Origin: Azonexaceae bacterium | GTDB taxonomy: Bacteria > Pseudomonadota > Gammaproteobacteria > Burkholderiales > Rhodocyclaceae | Length of the DNA: 64,000 nucleotides | NCBI GenBank assembly: GCA_009469675.1 | Contig: SSSZ01000050.1 | Span: 1-64,000, forward strand | Direction of reading: 5' to 3' | Shown here: in pieces, positions 17,520 to 25,477 of the stretch | Layout: the number at the start of each line of letters is the position of its first letter | How positions within the stretch are numbered: position 1 is the first letter of the stretch | Notes under the pieces: model-generated | The model's input: only the letters and a program-made list of their open reading frames with translations | Databases searched by the model: none | Told to the model about the DNA's origin: nothing | Program-made: the position numbers and the translations under genes

Positions 17520-19048
17520 CAGAGGATCACCACGAAGGTCGCCATGACCGCCAGCATGAGGTAGCGCGGCTGTTCCAGCAGATTTTCGAGCACCCGGACG
17601 TAGCGGCCGCCGCGCTGCAGCAGGCGCTCGCCGATGCCGCCGCGGCCGCGCAGCGACAGGTGGCGTTCGAGTTCCTGCAGCTTCTCGGCCAGCCGGGCCA
17701 GGAGGCGCCCGGCGATGCCGTCGCCGACCACCAGCGGCTTGTCGGCGACGAGGGGAGACCCCCGGCCCGGCTCGCCGAGGGCGCGGTCGATGAAATGCTC
17801 GTCCAGGCCCCGCACGTCGCGGGCCAGGGAAACCGTGGGCTGAGCGAGGAGCGCCAGGGCCAGGCGGTCGAGCCAGAACCGGTTGAGGGACGCGGTATAC
17901 AGCCACTGCCGCCGGACGAGCCAGGCCGGGGCCGGCTTGGGCGGCGCCGGCGCCAGTTGCAGCCAGGACGGCGCCAGGAGGAACTGCCACACCCGCCAGG
18001 CGGCGTGCAGGCCGAGGTGGATGCCGGCCAGGCCGAACCAGCCGAGGCCGATGGCGACGAACATGAGGCCGACCTGGAAAACCGTGGCGAAAACCAGCGC
18101 CGATTTGACGTCGGTCTGGACCAGGCCGCAGAGCCAGGCGTAGAGGGCGGTCAGCAGGCCCGCCAGGGCCAGGCCGAGCTGCACGTCGGGCGCCTGGACG
18201 AGGAGCGGCTCAAGGCGGAGCAAAAGGTACACCCCGGCATGGATCAGGATGGAACCGTAGAAGATCGCCGACGACGGGGTCGGGCCTTCGAGGGCCCGGG
18301 CGATCCACGGCGTGAAGGGAAGCTGGGCCGACTTGGCCAAGGCGGCGACGACGAAGCCGAAGACCAGCAGGCGGGCGGTGATGCTGGGCAGATCCCGGGC
18401 GGCGGCCAGGACCGGCCATTCGAAACTGCCGAACCACCAGACCGACAGGCTGAGGCCGACGATCAGCCCGGCGTCGCCGATGCGGTTGGCAACGAAGGCG
18501 AAGAGGGCGTTGCCGGTGGCGAGGGGGCGGTGCCAGGCGTAGCCGATGAGGAGGTAGGACGAGATGCCGAGCAGTTCCCAGCCGACGAAGAGGAGCGCGC
18601 CGTTGCCGGCCAGGACGACGAGCTGGGCGCCGGCGAGGAAGAGGCAGAGGCAGGCGAAGAAGCGGTGGAAGCCGGCCTCCCGGTGCAGATAGGGGCGGGC
18701 AACGCGCAGCACCAGCCAGCCCAGCAGGGCGACCAGGGTGGCGGCGGCGAGGGCCAGGGGGTCGGCCATGAAGGAGAGGGTGACCGCCAGGTCGCCGCTG
18801 GCGAACCAGCGCCCAAGCTTGACGTAGGCCGGAAGCCCGCCGGCCAGGGCGCAGCCGTCGATGACCAGGAGCAAAACCAGGCCAATCCCGGCCGCCCCGG
18901 CAGCAAGGCGGGCCGTGGCCGGCTCGGCGGCGTCGCCCCGGCCGCCTCCGGCGAGCAGCCGCAGGCCGATGAGCGCGGCAGCGAACAGCGGCAGGGCAGG
19001 CACCAGGCCGATTGCCAGGGCCGCGTAGGGGAGCGGCGCGGCGATCAC
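17519..19048 (-). CDS. dabB: NuoL/DabB-like membrane subunit
   Basis: 509 residues from GTG 19048, which overlaps the DabA-like stop (GTGA). It has the NuoL/MrpA-type antiporter core: FVGWELLGISSYLLIG (Glu), ALAKSAQLPFTPWIARALEG (Lys), TPSSAIFYGSILIHAGVYLLL and QTDVKSALVFATVFQVG (Lys). It ends without the long lateral helix of complex I NuoL, as DabB proteins do, and finishes with a single hydrophobic C-terminal segment. In DAB systems DabB forms the ion-conducting half that powers DabA to take up CO2/bicarbonate. Being directly adjacent to a DabA homologue strongly supports this. Confidence 0.85.
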   Translation of the reverse strand: MIAAPLPYAALAIGLVPALPLFAAALIGLRLLAGGGRGDAAEPATARLAAGAAGIGLVLLLVIDGCALAGGLPAYVKLGRWFASGDLAVTLSFMADPLALAAATLVALLGWLVLRVARPYLHREAGFHRFFACLCLFLAGAQLVVLAGNGALLFVGWELLGISSYLLIGYAWHRPLATGNALFAFVANRIGDAGLIVGLSLSVWWFGSFEWPVLAAARDLPSITARLLVFGFVVAALAKSAQLPFTPWIARALEGPTPSSAIFYGSILIHAGVYLLLRLEPLLVQAPDVQLGLALAGLLTALYAWLCGLVQTDVKSALVFATVFQVGLMFVAIGLGWFGLAGIHLGLHAAWRVWQFLLAPSWLQLAPAPPKPAPAWLVRRQWLYTASLNRFWLDRLALALLAQPTVSLARDVRGLDEHFIDRALGEPGRGSPLVADKPLVVGDGIAGRLLARLAEKLQELERHLSLRGRGGIGERLLQRGGRYVRVLENLLEQPRYLMLAVMATFVVIL

Positions 19049-22000
19049 GGTGCCTCCCCGAGGAGGGCGGGGGGCAGCGGCTCGCGCCGGCCGGAGAACC
19101 AGTCGGCCGACCGCGCCACCCGGGGCAGGGCCGCCGGACCCGACCAGGGAAGCCAGCCCCGCCGCGGACAGAAGCGATGCAGCGAGCCGTCCCCGGGATG
19201 CTGGGCGGCGACGACGATCCAGCCGCCGCCCACCAGCTCGGCCAGGGCCGGCTGGCGGGCGACCACCGCCGACAGGACTTCCGGGGTCTGCTCGACGACG
19301 ACGAGCAGGCGCATGGCTTCGTGGATTTCGACCATCTGCAGGGGCAGGCCGGTACGCAGGTCGGAATCGGCCCCCTCCATGACCCCGAACTGGCCGGTCA
19401 GGTTGTGGGTGATCTTGGAGCCGCAGCCGAAGCTGTCGTTGTCGACGGTGGAGAAATAGTATTCCAGGCTGATCCCCGCCCCCACCGGCCCCGCCGCCAG
19501 GAGGATGGCCTCAACGATGGTACCGGCGGCATCCTGCAGGGGATCGTAAGAAATGAGGAAGACCCGGCGGTCGAGAAAGAGGCCGCGGCTCATCGAGCGC
19601 CGGCCAATGAAGGCGGCGGCGTTGGTGGCGTGGCCCAGCTCGGGGCGGGCCTCGCCCAGGTCGTGCCGGCGCCCCTGGACGTGCCGCCAGCCCTGGCCGG
19701 CGGTCGCCGCGGCCGGGGCCGAGGCGAACCGCCGGCAGCGTTCGGCGGCGTGGGCCTTGCAGGCTGCGGCGAGCTGCCCGGCGAGGCGGTCGAAATCGCC
19801 CTGCCGCCCGGCCGGGACGAGGTCGGTGTCGTACCACTCGATGCCGTCGTCGCAGGTGTTGTGCTCGGCGCCGACAAACCAGGTGGCGGCGGGAATGTCG
19901 ATGCCGCCCTCGGCCAGGCGCCGGCGCACCGCCGGCCGGTTGGCCATGGCCGCGAAGAGGCGGGCGTTGGGGCCGCCGTGCCGGCCGGAGCAGGCACCGC
20001 AGTCGTAGGCCGAGCGATGGGGATTGTTGCGGCTGGCCGAGCCGTGGCCGATCAGGGCGACCACCGGCGCGAACCGGGCGGTGAGGCCGATGGCCCGCAG
20101 GAAATTGCCGACCCGCTCGGCCTGCTCGGCGTCGGTAAAACCTGCCCGGGGGGCGTCGGGGGTGGCCGGCCCCCCGTCGTCCGGGGCCACGAAGTCGAGG
20201 CGGGTCGGCACCCGGCGGTCGAAGCGCTCGCGCCAAGCGGCCAGGGCCTCGCCGAACCAGCCCGGCGCCAGGCTGCCGGCCGCCAGGGAAAGCACAGCGA
20301 CGGGGGCGGCAACTGCCGTGAGCAGCGGTGCCGCCAGCGACCCGCGGCGGGTCTCCTGGACGAAGCGCTGGCGCCAGACCAGGCGGCGGTTGCGCCGGCG
20401 GCGGTGAATTTCGGCCAGGGCGGCCGCTCCCGGCTGGGGTGCTTCGTCCACGCGATGGGCCGGCCGCACGACCACCGGGCAGAGGTCGCTCGGCTTTTCA
20501 TCGTCAAGCCCGCGCCAGGCCATGGCGACGCCGAAGAAGCCGGCGGCGCCGAAGGTTTCGACGGCCGGGGCGATTTCTTCGAGATGGCGGCGGGTGCCCT
20601 CCTCCCGGTCGTCCATGCAGAAGACGGCCTGCCCCGAGGGGGCCGAAGGCCCTCCGCCGCGACCCCGGTTGGCGGCCAGGGCGGCGAAAATCTCCTGGCG
20701 ATAGTGGCGCTCGTAGGCGAGCAGCCAGAGATAACCCCGCTCCAGGGCGTCGGGCGCCGCCGCGGCCTGCAGCAGCGCCGTCGCACCGGCCGGTCCGAGG
20801 CCGGCCAATTCGCCGGCCGCCATGCCGAGCCGGGTCGCCAGCCGGAACAGCTGCCAGGCCCGGGATTGCGCGTCGCCGGTTTGGGCCGGGCGCGCCGCCA
20901 GGGCCTCGGCCAGGGCAGCCCAGGCCGCTTCGTCCGGCCGGCCGTCGCCGCCGACCAGGGCGGCGGCCCGGTGGGCCAAGTCCTCGGGCAAGGCCTGGCG
21001 GAAAAAAAGGCGACGGACGTACAACTCGGCCGGCCGGGCGGCAAAGTAGGCGGCCAGTTCCGAAGGTTCGAGGGGGCCTCCGGTGAGCCGGCGCAGCAGG
21101 TCTTCGCTGAGCAGGCGTTCGAGCAGAAGCCGCACGGCGAGGTAGTCGACCATGGCCACCGGCGTCCCGTCGCCCTGCCGCGGGTGGCGGTCCCGCCACA
21201 GCATCATGCCCGACCAGCCGGGCAATTCCAGGGCCAGGCGCTCAAGGTAGCCGTACCACAGCGCCTCATCCGGGAGGAGACGGGCCAGTTCCTGGGCCAC
21301 CAGGTCGATGGCGCTAGCGGGCAGCCAGGCGAGCTCCTCCCGCAGCGCCGGCAGTTCGTCGAGTTCCCAGCCGAAATCGCAGCCGGCGCTGGCCCGCCAG
21401 GCGGCGTAGAACCCCTCGCCGCGGCCGGGATTACGCCAGGCGGCGACCCCCAGGTCGAGGTGGGCGGCAAGGTGGCGCTGGAGGACGGTGCGGACCCGTT
21501 CGAGGATGTCTTCGCCAGTCAGGTCGGCGAGGACGGCGCGCCAGGTGCGGTCGCGGCCGATCGTGGCGGTCAGGGCCTGCCATTCGGCCCGGGCTGCCGC
21601 CGCCCAGTCGGCCGGCGCGGGCGCCTCCACCGGCCCGTCGGTGAGGGCGGCGGCGGTCTGCCAGAGGGCCGCTTCACCCACCGCCATTTCGCGCAGTTCC
21701 CATTGCTGGCGGGCCGGCGGCGGGGGCGCGGCCAGTTCGAGCAGGGCGGCGACCAGGACGGTGCGGCGGCTGCGGCCGGGCACCACGGCGGCGTCGAGGT
21801 CCGCGATGCCGGCGTCGTCCAGGGCCGCCGCCAGGTCGTCGTCGGTGATCCGCCCGGCACGGTGGAGTTCGTGGCAGCGCGCTTCGGGCAGGTAGGGCCG
21901 CGCTCCGGTCAGGCGATGGGCCGCCGCCAGGGCCTCGGGGAAGGGCAGATGCTGGAAGCCGTGCAGGGTGTTGTGATGGACGAAATCGCCGATCGGGGCC

Positions 22001-22080
22001 TGGGCCGGCAGGACGTGGGCGAGGTGCTCGACCCACTGGTCGAGGCGCTGGCGCAGGGGCAGTTCGGCGTGGCCGCCCAT
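19045..22080 (-). CDS. dabA: DabA-like zinc protein (UPF0753/DUF2309), inorganic carbon uptake
   Basis: 1011 residues, at the long end of the family. The beta-carbonic-anhydrase-like zinc site known from Halothiobacillus DabA (Cys, Asp, His, Cys) is fully present: C488 and D490 in FCMDDREEG, H679 in IGHGSASRNNPH, and C694 in YDCGACSG. The His-to-Cys distance of 15 residues matches the characterised protein. The N-terminus carries the family opening APIGDFVHHNTLHGFQHLPF. The expected role is one-way hydration of CO2 to bicarbonate at the inner face of the membrane, driven by the ion gradient through the NuoL/M-like subunits. ATG 22080, one base after the upstream NuoM-like stop. Confidence 0.92.
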   Translation of the reverse strand: MGGHAELPLRQRLDQWVEHLAHVLPAQAPIGDFVHHNTLHGFQHLPFPEALAAAHRLTGARPYLPEARCHELHRAGRITDDDLAAALDDAGIADLDAAVVPGRSRRTVLVAALLELAAPPPPARQQWELREMAVGEAALWQTAAALTDGPVEAPAPADWAAAARAEWQALTATIGRDRTWRAVLADLTGEDILERVRTVLQRHLAAHLDLGVAAWRNPGRGEGFYAAWRASAGCDFGWELDELPALREELAWLPASAIDLVAQELARLLPDEALWYGYLERLALELPGWSGMMLWRDRHPRQGDGTPVAMVDYLAVRLLLERLLSEDLLRRLTGGPLEPSELAAYFAARPAELYVRRLFFRQALPEDLAHRAAALVGGDGRPDEAAWAALAEALAARPAQTGDAQSRAWQLFRLATRLGMAAGELAGLGPAGATALLQAAAAPDALERGYLWLLAYERHYRQEIFAALAANRGRGGGPSAPSGQAVFCMDDREEGTRRHLEEIAPAVETFGAAGFFGVAMAWRGLDDEKPSDLCPVVVRPAHRVDEAPQPGAAALAEIHRRRRNRRLVWRQRFVQETRRGSLAAPLLTAVAAPVAVLSLAAGSLAPGWFGEALAAWRERFDRRVPTRLDFVAPDDGGPATPDAPRAGFTDAEQAERVGNFLRAIGLTARFAPVVALIGHGSASRNNPHRSAYDCGACSGRHGGPNARLFAAMANRPAVRRRLAEGGIDIPAATWFVGAEHNTCDDGIEWYDTDLVPAGRQGDFDRLAGQLAAACKAHAAERCRRFASAPAAATAGQGWRHVQGRRHDLGEARPELGHATNAAAFIGRRSMSRGLFLDRRVFLISYDPLQDAAGTIVEAILLAAGPVGAGISLEYYFSTVDNDSFGCGSKITHNLTGQFGVMEGADSDLRTGLPLQMVEIHEAMRLLVVVEQTPEVLSAVVARQPALAELVGGGWIVVAAQHPGDGSLHRFCPRRGWLPWSGPAALPRVARSADWFSGRREPLPPALLGEAP

Positions 22081-22081
22081 G

Positions 22082-23539
22082 TCAGGCTCCGAAGAGGCGG
22101 GCCAGGTGGCCGACGCTGCCCGCCACCAGATGCAGCAGGGGGGCGGGCCAGAGGCCGAGGCCGAGGATGCCGGCGGCGAGAACGGCAGCGCCGGCGCTTT
22201 CGCTCCGGCTCAGGTCGGCGATGGTCATGGCTTGGCCGCGCCCGCAGAAGCGCCCCAGCACCCGCAGGCTGTAGGCGGCGCCGATGAGCACGGCGAGCGA
22301 GACGAGGACCAGCCAGCCGCCCCAGCGCTGAAAACCGCCCACCAGGGCGTGCACTTCGGCGACGAAGCCGGCGCTGCCCGGAAGGCCGACGGCGGCGAGC
22401 AGGGCGAAGGCGAAAAAGACGGCGAAGCGCGGCGCCTTGGCGACCAGGGAGCCGTAATCGGCGAGATTGCGGCTGTGGGTCCGCTGGTAGAGCAGCCCGA
22501 CCACCATGAAGAGGGCGGCGGCGGTCAGGCCGTGGGCGACCATCTGCATTACCGCCCCGGTCAGCCCGGTGACGTTGAGGGTGGCGATACCGAGAAGGAC
22601 GATGCCCATGTGGGATATCGACGAATAGGCGATCATCGCCTTGAGATCCTGCTGCCGCCAGGCCAGGATGCCGCCGTAGAGCAGGCTGACGAAGGCCAGG
22701 GCGGCGAGCCAGTCCTGGGTGGCGAGGAGCGCCGCGGGCAGGGTTTCGGCGGCGCGGATGAGGCCGTAGGCGCCCATCTTGAGGAGCACGCCGGAGAGCA
22801 GGATGGACACCGGGCTGGGGGCCTCGACGTGGGCGAGCGGGAGCCAGCCGTGCAGGGGAAAGACCGGCATCTTGACGCCGAAGCCGATGAAGAGGCCGGC
22901 GAAGATCAGCAACTGGGTGGGCAGGGGCAGGCCGCGCCCGCCTTCGGCCATGTCGGCCATGGCAAAGCTGTGGCCGGGGGCGGCGTCGTAGAGAAAAAGC
23001 AGGGCGACGAGCATGAAGACCGAGCCGCCCAGGGTGTAGAGGAAGAAATTGAGGGCGGCGCCCTGGCGATTGACGCCACCCAGGCGATCGATGAGGAAGA
23101 ACAGGGGCAGCAGGGTGGCTTCCCAGAAGACGTAGAAGAGGGACCAGTCCCGCGCCGTGAAGACGCCGAACATCGCCGATTCGAGCAGGAGGACGAGGAC
23201 GAAATAGAGCCGCGCCCCGGCCGCGATGGGGCGTGACACAAGCACCGCGACCAGGGTGAGCAGGGCCGCGAGAAGGACCATGGACAGGGAAATCCCGTCG
23301 ACCCCGAGGGCGAAGCTGGTACCCAGGCGGGTGTTCCAGGGAGTGGACTCGGCCAGCTGGATGGCCGGATCGGCCGCGTCGAAGGCGGCCGCGATGACCA
23401 CGGCGTAGGCCAGTGCGGCGGCAGTCACGAAGAGGGTCGCCGGCCAAAGGAAACGCGCCAGCCGGGCAGGCAGCAAAGCCACCAGCACCGCCCCGACCAC
23501 CGGCAGGAATACCAGCGCCTTTAACAACTGCCCCCCCAT
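22082..23539 (-). CDS. NuoM-like proton-translocating subunit (first gene of DAB-like cluster)
   Basis: 485 residues and the closest of the set to true NuoM. Visible landmarks are FYVFWEATLLPLFFLI (TM5 Glu), IGFGVKMPVFPLHGWLPLAHVEAP (Lys and the AHVEAP motif), SGVLLKMGAYGLIR (Lys), SISHMGIVLLG (His) and GFVAEVHALVGGF (late Glu). About 14 membrane helices. It is first in the operon; the start ATG 23539 is preceded by a 94-bp AT-richer gap shared with divergent acyP, which should hold the operon promoter. Having a canonical NuoM upstream of dabA distinguishes this locus from simple two-gene DAB operons. Confidence 0.88.
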   Translation of the reverse strand: MGGQLLKALVFLPVVGAVLVALLPARLARFLWPATLFVTAAALAYAVVIAAAFDAADPAIQLAESTPWNTRLGTSFALGVDGISLSMVLLAALLTLVAVLVSRPIAAGARLYFVLVLLLESAMFGVFTARDWSLFYVFWEATLLPLFFLIDRLGGVNRQGAALNFFLYTLGGSVFMLVALLFLYDAAPGHSFAMADMAEGGRGLPLPTQLLIFAGLFIGFGVKMPVFPLHGWLPLAHVEAPSPVSILLSGVLLKMGAYGLIRAAETLPAALLATQDWLAALAFVSLLYGGILAWRQQDLKAMIAYSSISHMGIVLLGIATLNVTGLTGAVMQMVAHGLTAAALFMVVGLLYQRTHSRNLADYGSLVAKAPRFAVFFAFALLAAVGLPGSAGFVAEVHALVGGFQRWGGWLVLVSLAVLIGAAYSLRVLGRFCGRGQAMTIADLSRSESAGAAVLAAGILGLGLWPAPLLHLVAGSVGHLARLFGA

Positions 23540-23633
23540 AACCGACGGATAATGGTAATTTTCGACCGGTGATTATGCCAGTCTCGCCGGAAATCATGGG
23601 AAAATCAAAAAAAATGGAGAAAATCGGTCAAGC

Positions 23634-23909
23634 ATGAAAACCCTGCACTTCCACATTTCCGGCCTCGTCCAGGGGGTCGGCTACCGCTGGGCCATGGTCG
23701 CCGCGGCCAGCCGGCTCGGCCTCGACGGCTGGGTGCGCAACCGCCGCGACGGCACCGTCGAGGCCATCGCCCGGGGACCGGAAGCGGCCCTGGGCGAACT
23801 CGAAACCTGGGCCCGTCAGGGGCCGCCCGGCGCGGTGGTCAGCCAGGTGGTGTGCAGCCCGGGAGACGAGGAACCGGCCCGGGGCTTTCACCAAATCCCG
23901 ACACTTTGA
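23634..23909 (+). CDS. acyP: Acylphosphatase
   Basis: 91 residues, the usual size. It hydrolyses acyl phosphates such as carbamoyl or acetyl phosphate in the cytosol. The phosphate-binding loop GLVQGVGYR ends in the catalytic Arg at residue 18, and the water-positioning Asn is N36 in GWVRNRRDGTVE. The start ATG at 23634 is close to an A-rich upstream stretch. It is divergent from the DAB-like operon and followed by the peroxiredoxin gene, which has its own promoter. Confidence 0.95.
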   Translation: MKTLHFHISGLVQGVGYRWAMVAAASRLGLDGWVRNRRDGTVEAIARGPEAALGELETWARQGPPGAVVSQVVCSPGDEEPARGFHQIPTL

Positions 23910-23944
23910 CAAACTTTTCCTGAAAAAGCGGTCGAATCCGACGT

Positions 23945-23972
23945 TTGACAGCGGTAGACCGCTTGGTTAAAT
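23945..23972 (+). promoter_or_regulatory. Sigma-70-type promoter of the peroxiredoxin gene, with palindrome in the spacer
   Basis: A consensus TTGACA (23945-23950) and TTAAAT (23967-23972) are 16 bp apart. The spacer contains the perfect palindrome AGCGGT-AG-ACCGCT (23950-23963), which overlaps the last base of the -35 box and is placed where a repressor would block polymerase. The ribosome site AAGGAG lies at about 24014, before ATG 24027. Confidence 0.75.
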
Positions 23973-24026
23973 TCCCAGTCTTTCTTTTCCCCCCAACTTT
24001 TACTGCATATTACAAGGAGATCAACC

Positions 24027-24626
24027 ATGGCAGTCCTCGTCGGCAAGCAAGCCCCCGATTTCACCGCCACCGCGGTTTACGGCAACAATGAAATCAAGGA
24101 ACTCAAGCTGTCCAGCTTCAAGGGCAAGCCCGTCGTCCTTTTCTTCTACCCTCTGGACTTCACTTTCGTCTGCCCCTCGGAGCTGATTGCCTTCGATCAC
24201 CGCCTGGCCGAATTCAAGAACCGCGGCGTCGAAGTCATCGGCGTTTCCATCGACTCCCAGTTCACCCACCTGGCCTGGAAGAACACCCCGATCAAGGAAG
24301 GCGGCATCGGCCAGGTCGGCTATCCCCTGGTCGCCGACATCAAACACGACATCTGCCGCGCCTACGACGTCGAACTCGAAGGGGCCGGCGTGGCGCTGCG
24401 CGGCTCCTTCCTCATCGACAAGAACGGCGTGGTCATGCACCAGGTGGTCAACATGTTGCCGCTCGGCCGCAACATCGACGAAATGCTGCGCATGGTCGAC
24501 GCCCTGCAGTTCTTCGAAGAGCACGGCGAAGTCTGTCCAGCCGGCTGGAACAAGGGCAAGCCCGGCATGACCGCCTCGCCCGAAGGTGTCGCCGCCTACC
24601 TGGCCAAGAACGCCAAGAAGCTGTAA
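24027..24626 (+). CDS. 2-Cys peroxiredoxin (AhpC/Prx1 type)
   Basis: 199 residues, typical of the Prx1/AhpC group. It reduces hydrogen peroxide and organic hydroperoxides in the cytoplasm. The peroxidatic Cys is C49 in DFTFVCPSE, and the resolving Cys is C170 in GEVCPAGW. A GGxG-like loop ([11 protein letters not shown]) and the C-terminal helix make it a robust candidate for the sensitive eukaryote-like subgroup, although that is inference. No ahpF is adjacent, so the reductant is probably thioredoxin. The gene is monocistronic between a strong promoter and an intrinsic terminator. Confidence 0.95.
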   Translation: MAVLVGKQAPDFTATAVYGNNEIKELKLSSFKGKPVVLFFYPLDFTFVCPSELIAFDHRLAEFKNRGVEVIGVSIDSQFTHLAWKNTPIKEGGIGQVGYPLVADIKHDICRAYDVELEGAGVALRGSFLIDKNGVVMHQVVNMLPLGRNIDEMLRMVDALQFFEEHGEVCPAGWNKGKPGMTASPEGVAAYLAKNAKKL

Positions 24627-24645
24627 GCGGTCCCGCCCCGGCCGA

Positions 24646-24669
24646 CCCCGCCGCGGCGGGGTTTTTTTT
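24646..24669 (+). terminator. Intrinsic terminator after the peroxiredoxin gene
   Basis: The perfect stem CCCCGCC-GC-GGCGGGG (24646-24661) is followed directly by eight T residues (24662-24669). It is the only textbook rho-independent terminator seen in the window. Confidence 0.93.
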
Positions 24670-24735
24670 GCGCCGGCGTGTAGCGTTTTTGACATTTATG
24701 TACAATCCGGAAACATTTCTATTTTCGGGATGGCC

Positions 24736-25320
24736 ATGTCGGACAATCGCTACCTGACTACCCGCCAAGTCGCGGCGGTTCTCGGAGTTTCCCTCGGCAC
24801 CGTCCAGCAGATGGTCGAGTCCGGCGCCCTCCAGGCCTGGAAGACGGCCGGCGGCCATCGCCGCATCCTGGCCACTTCGGTCGATTCCTACGTCGCCCGC
24901 ACCCACCCGGCCTCCCGCTCCGACAATCCGGAACGTGCCCTCGACATCCTCATCGTCGACGACGACCCGATCCAGCGCAAGCTTTACGAAGCCACCCTGC
25001 AGCGCTGGGAATTCCCCCTGCGGCTGCGCCTGGTGGACAACGGTTTCGACGGCCTTCTTGAAATCGGCCAATCGGTACCCGATATCCTCATCGCCGATCC
25101 GGTGATGCCCGCCATGGACGGCTTCGCCATGATCCGCCGCCTGCGGGAACGGGCCGAGCTGGCGGCCATGGACATCATCGTGGTGAGCGCCCTGGACGGC
25201 AGCGAAATCGACGCCGCCGGGGGGCTTCCCGCAACCTTAACCGCCTACCGCAAGCCGATCCCTTTCCACGAACTCAAGGGTTTCGCCCAGGCCCGCCTGA
25301 CCGCCCGCCAGCGTCCCTGA
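24736..25320 (+). CDS. Excisionase/MerR-type HTH fused to a response-regulator receiver
   Basis: About 194 residues from ATG 24736 (GGGA seven bases upstream); ATG 24730 is possible. Residues 5-55 are an HTH_17/excisionase-type DNA-binding domain: YLTTRQVAAVLGVSLGTVQQM, ending in AWKTAGGHRRI. Residues about 70-190 form a receiver with an acidic pocket (ILIVDDDP), acceptor Asp in ILIADPVMPAMDG and switch Lys in AYRKPIP. This reversed order (HTH first) differs from ordinary response regulators. The chemoreceptor gene follows on the same strand after a structured 157-bp gap. Both may act in one signalling pathway. No kinase is adjacent. Confidence 0.85.
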   Translation: MSDNRYLTTRQVAAVLGVSLGTVQQMVESGALQAWKTAGGHRRILATSVDSYVARTHPASRSDNPERALDILIVDDDPIQRKLYEATLQRWEFPLRLRLVDNGFDGLLEIGQSVPDILIADPVMPAMDGFAMIRRLRERAELAAMDIIVVSALDGSEIDAAGGLPATLTAYRKPIPFHELKGFAQARLTARQRP

Positions 25321-25410
25321 CGCGGAAAAACCGCGGAACCTGAGGGAAAAGCTCAAGTATCCCGCGGCAAAACCGTTACTGGCAGGGGAAACCGGTGGCA
25401 GGCCCACCGG
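25321..25410 (+). promoter_or_regulatory. Structured leader/intergenic region upstream of the chemoreceptor gene
   Basis: Immediately after the stop codon, CGCGG-AAAAA-CCGCG (25321-25335) forms a hairpin. The CCGCGG at 25331-25336 could instead pair with CCGCGG at 25352-25357, so the two pairings exclude each other. A separate perfect hairpin, CCGGTGG / CCACCGG, occupies 25392-25410. There is no T-run after either. The RNA class is not recognised; attenuator, protein site or simple terminator are all possible. Confidence 0.45.
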
Positions 25411-25477
25411 CGGTGTCGTATGATTGCAGGAACAAGAAAACAACAAGGTCCACATACACCAAGGGTAGGAGGCACTC

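Noticed and set aside
14560..23539. A second complex I (nuo) operon
   Set aside because: Only antiporter-type subunits are present. There is no NuoB/C/D/E/F/G/H/I gene, and a DabA-type protein sits inside the cluster.
25321..25477. c-di-GMP-I (GEMM) riboswitch upstream of the chemoreceptor
   Set aside because: The GGxxxCGCAAAGC-type conserved core and the tetraloop-receptor pattern are not found; only generic hairpins are present.
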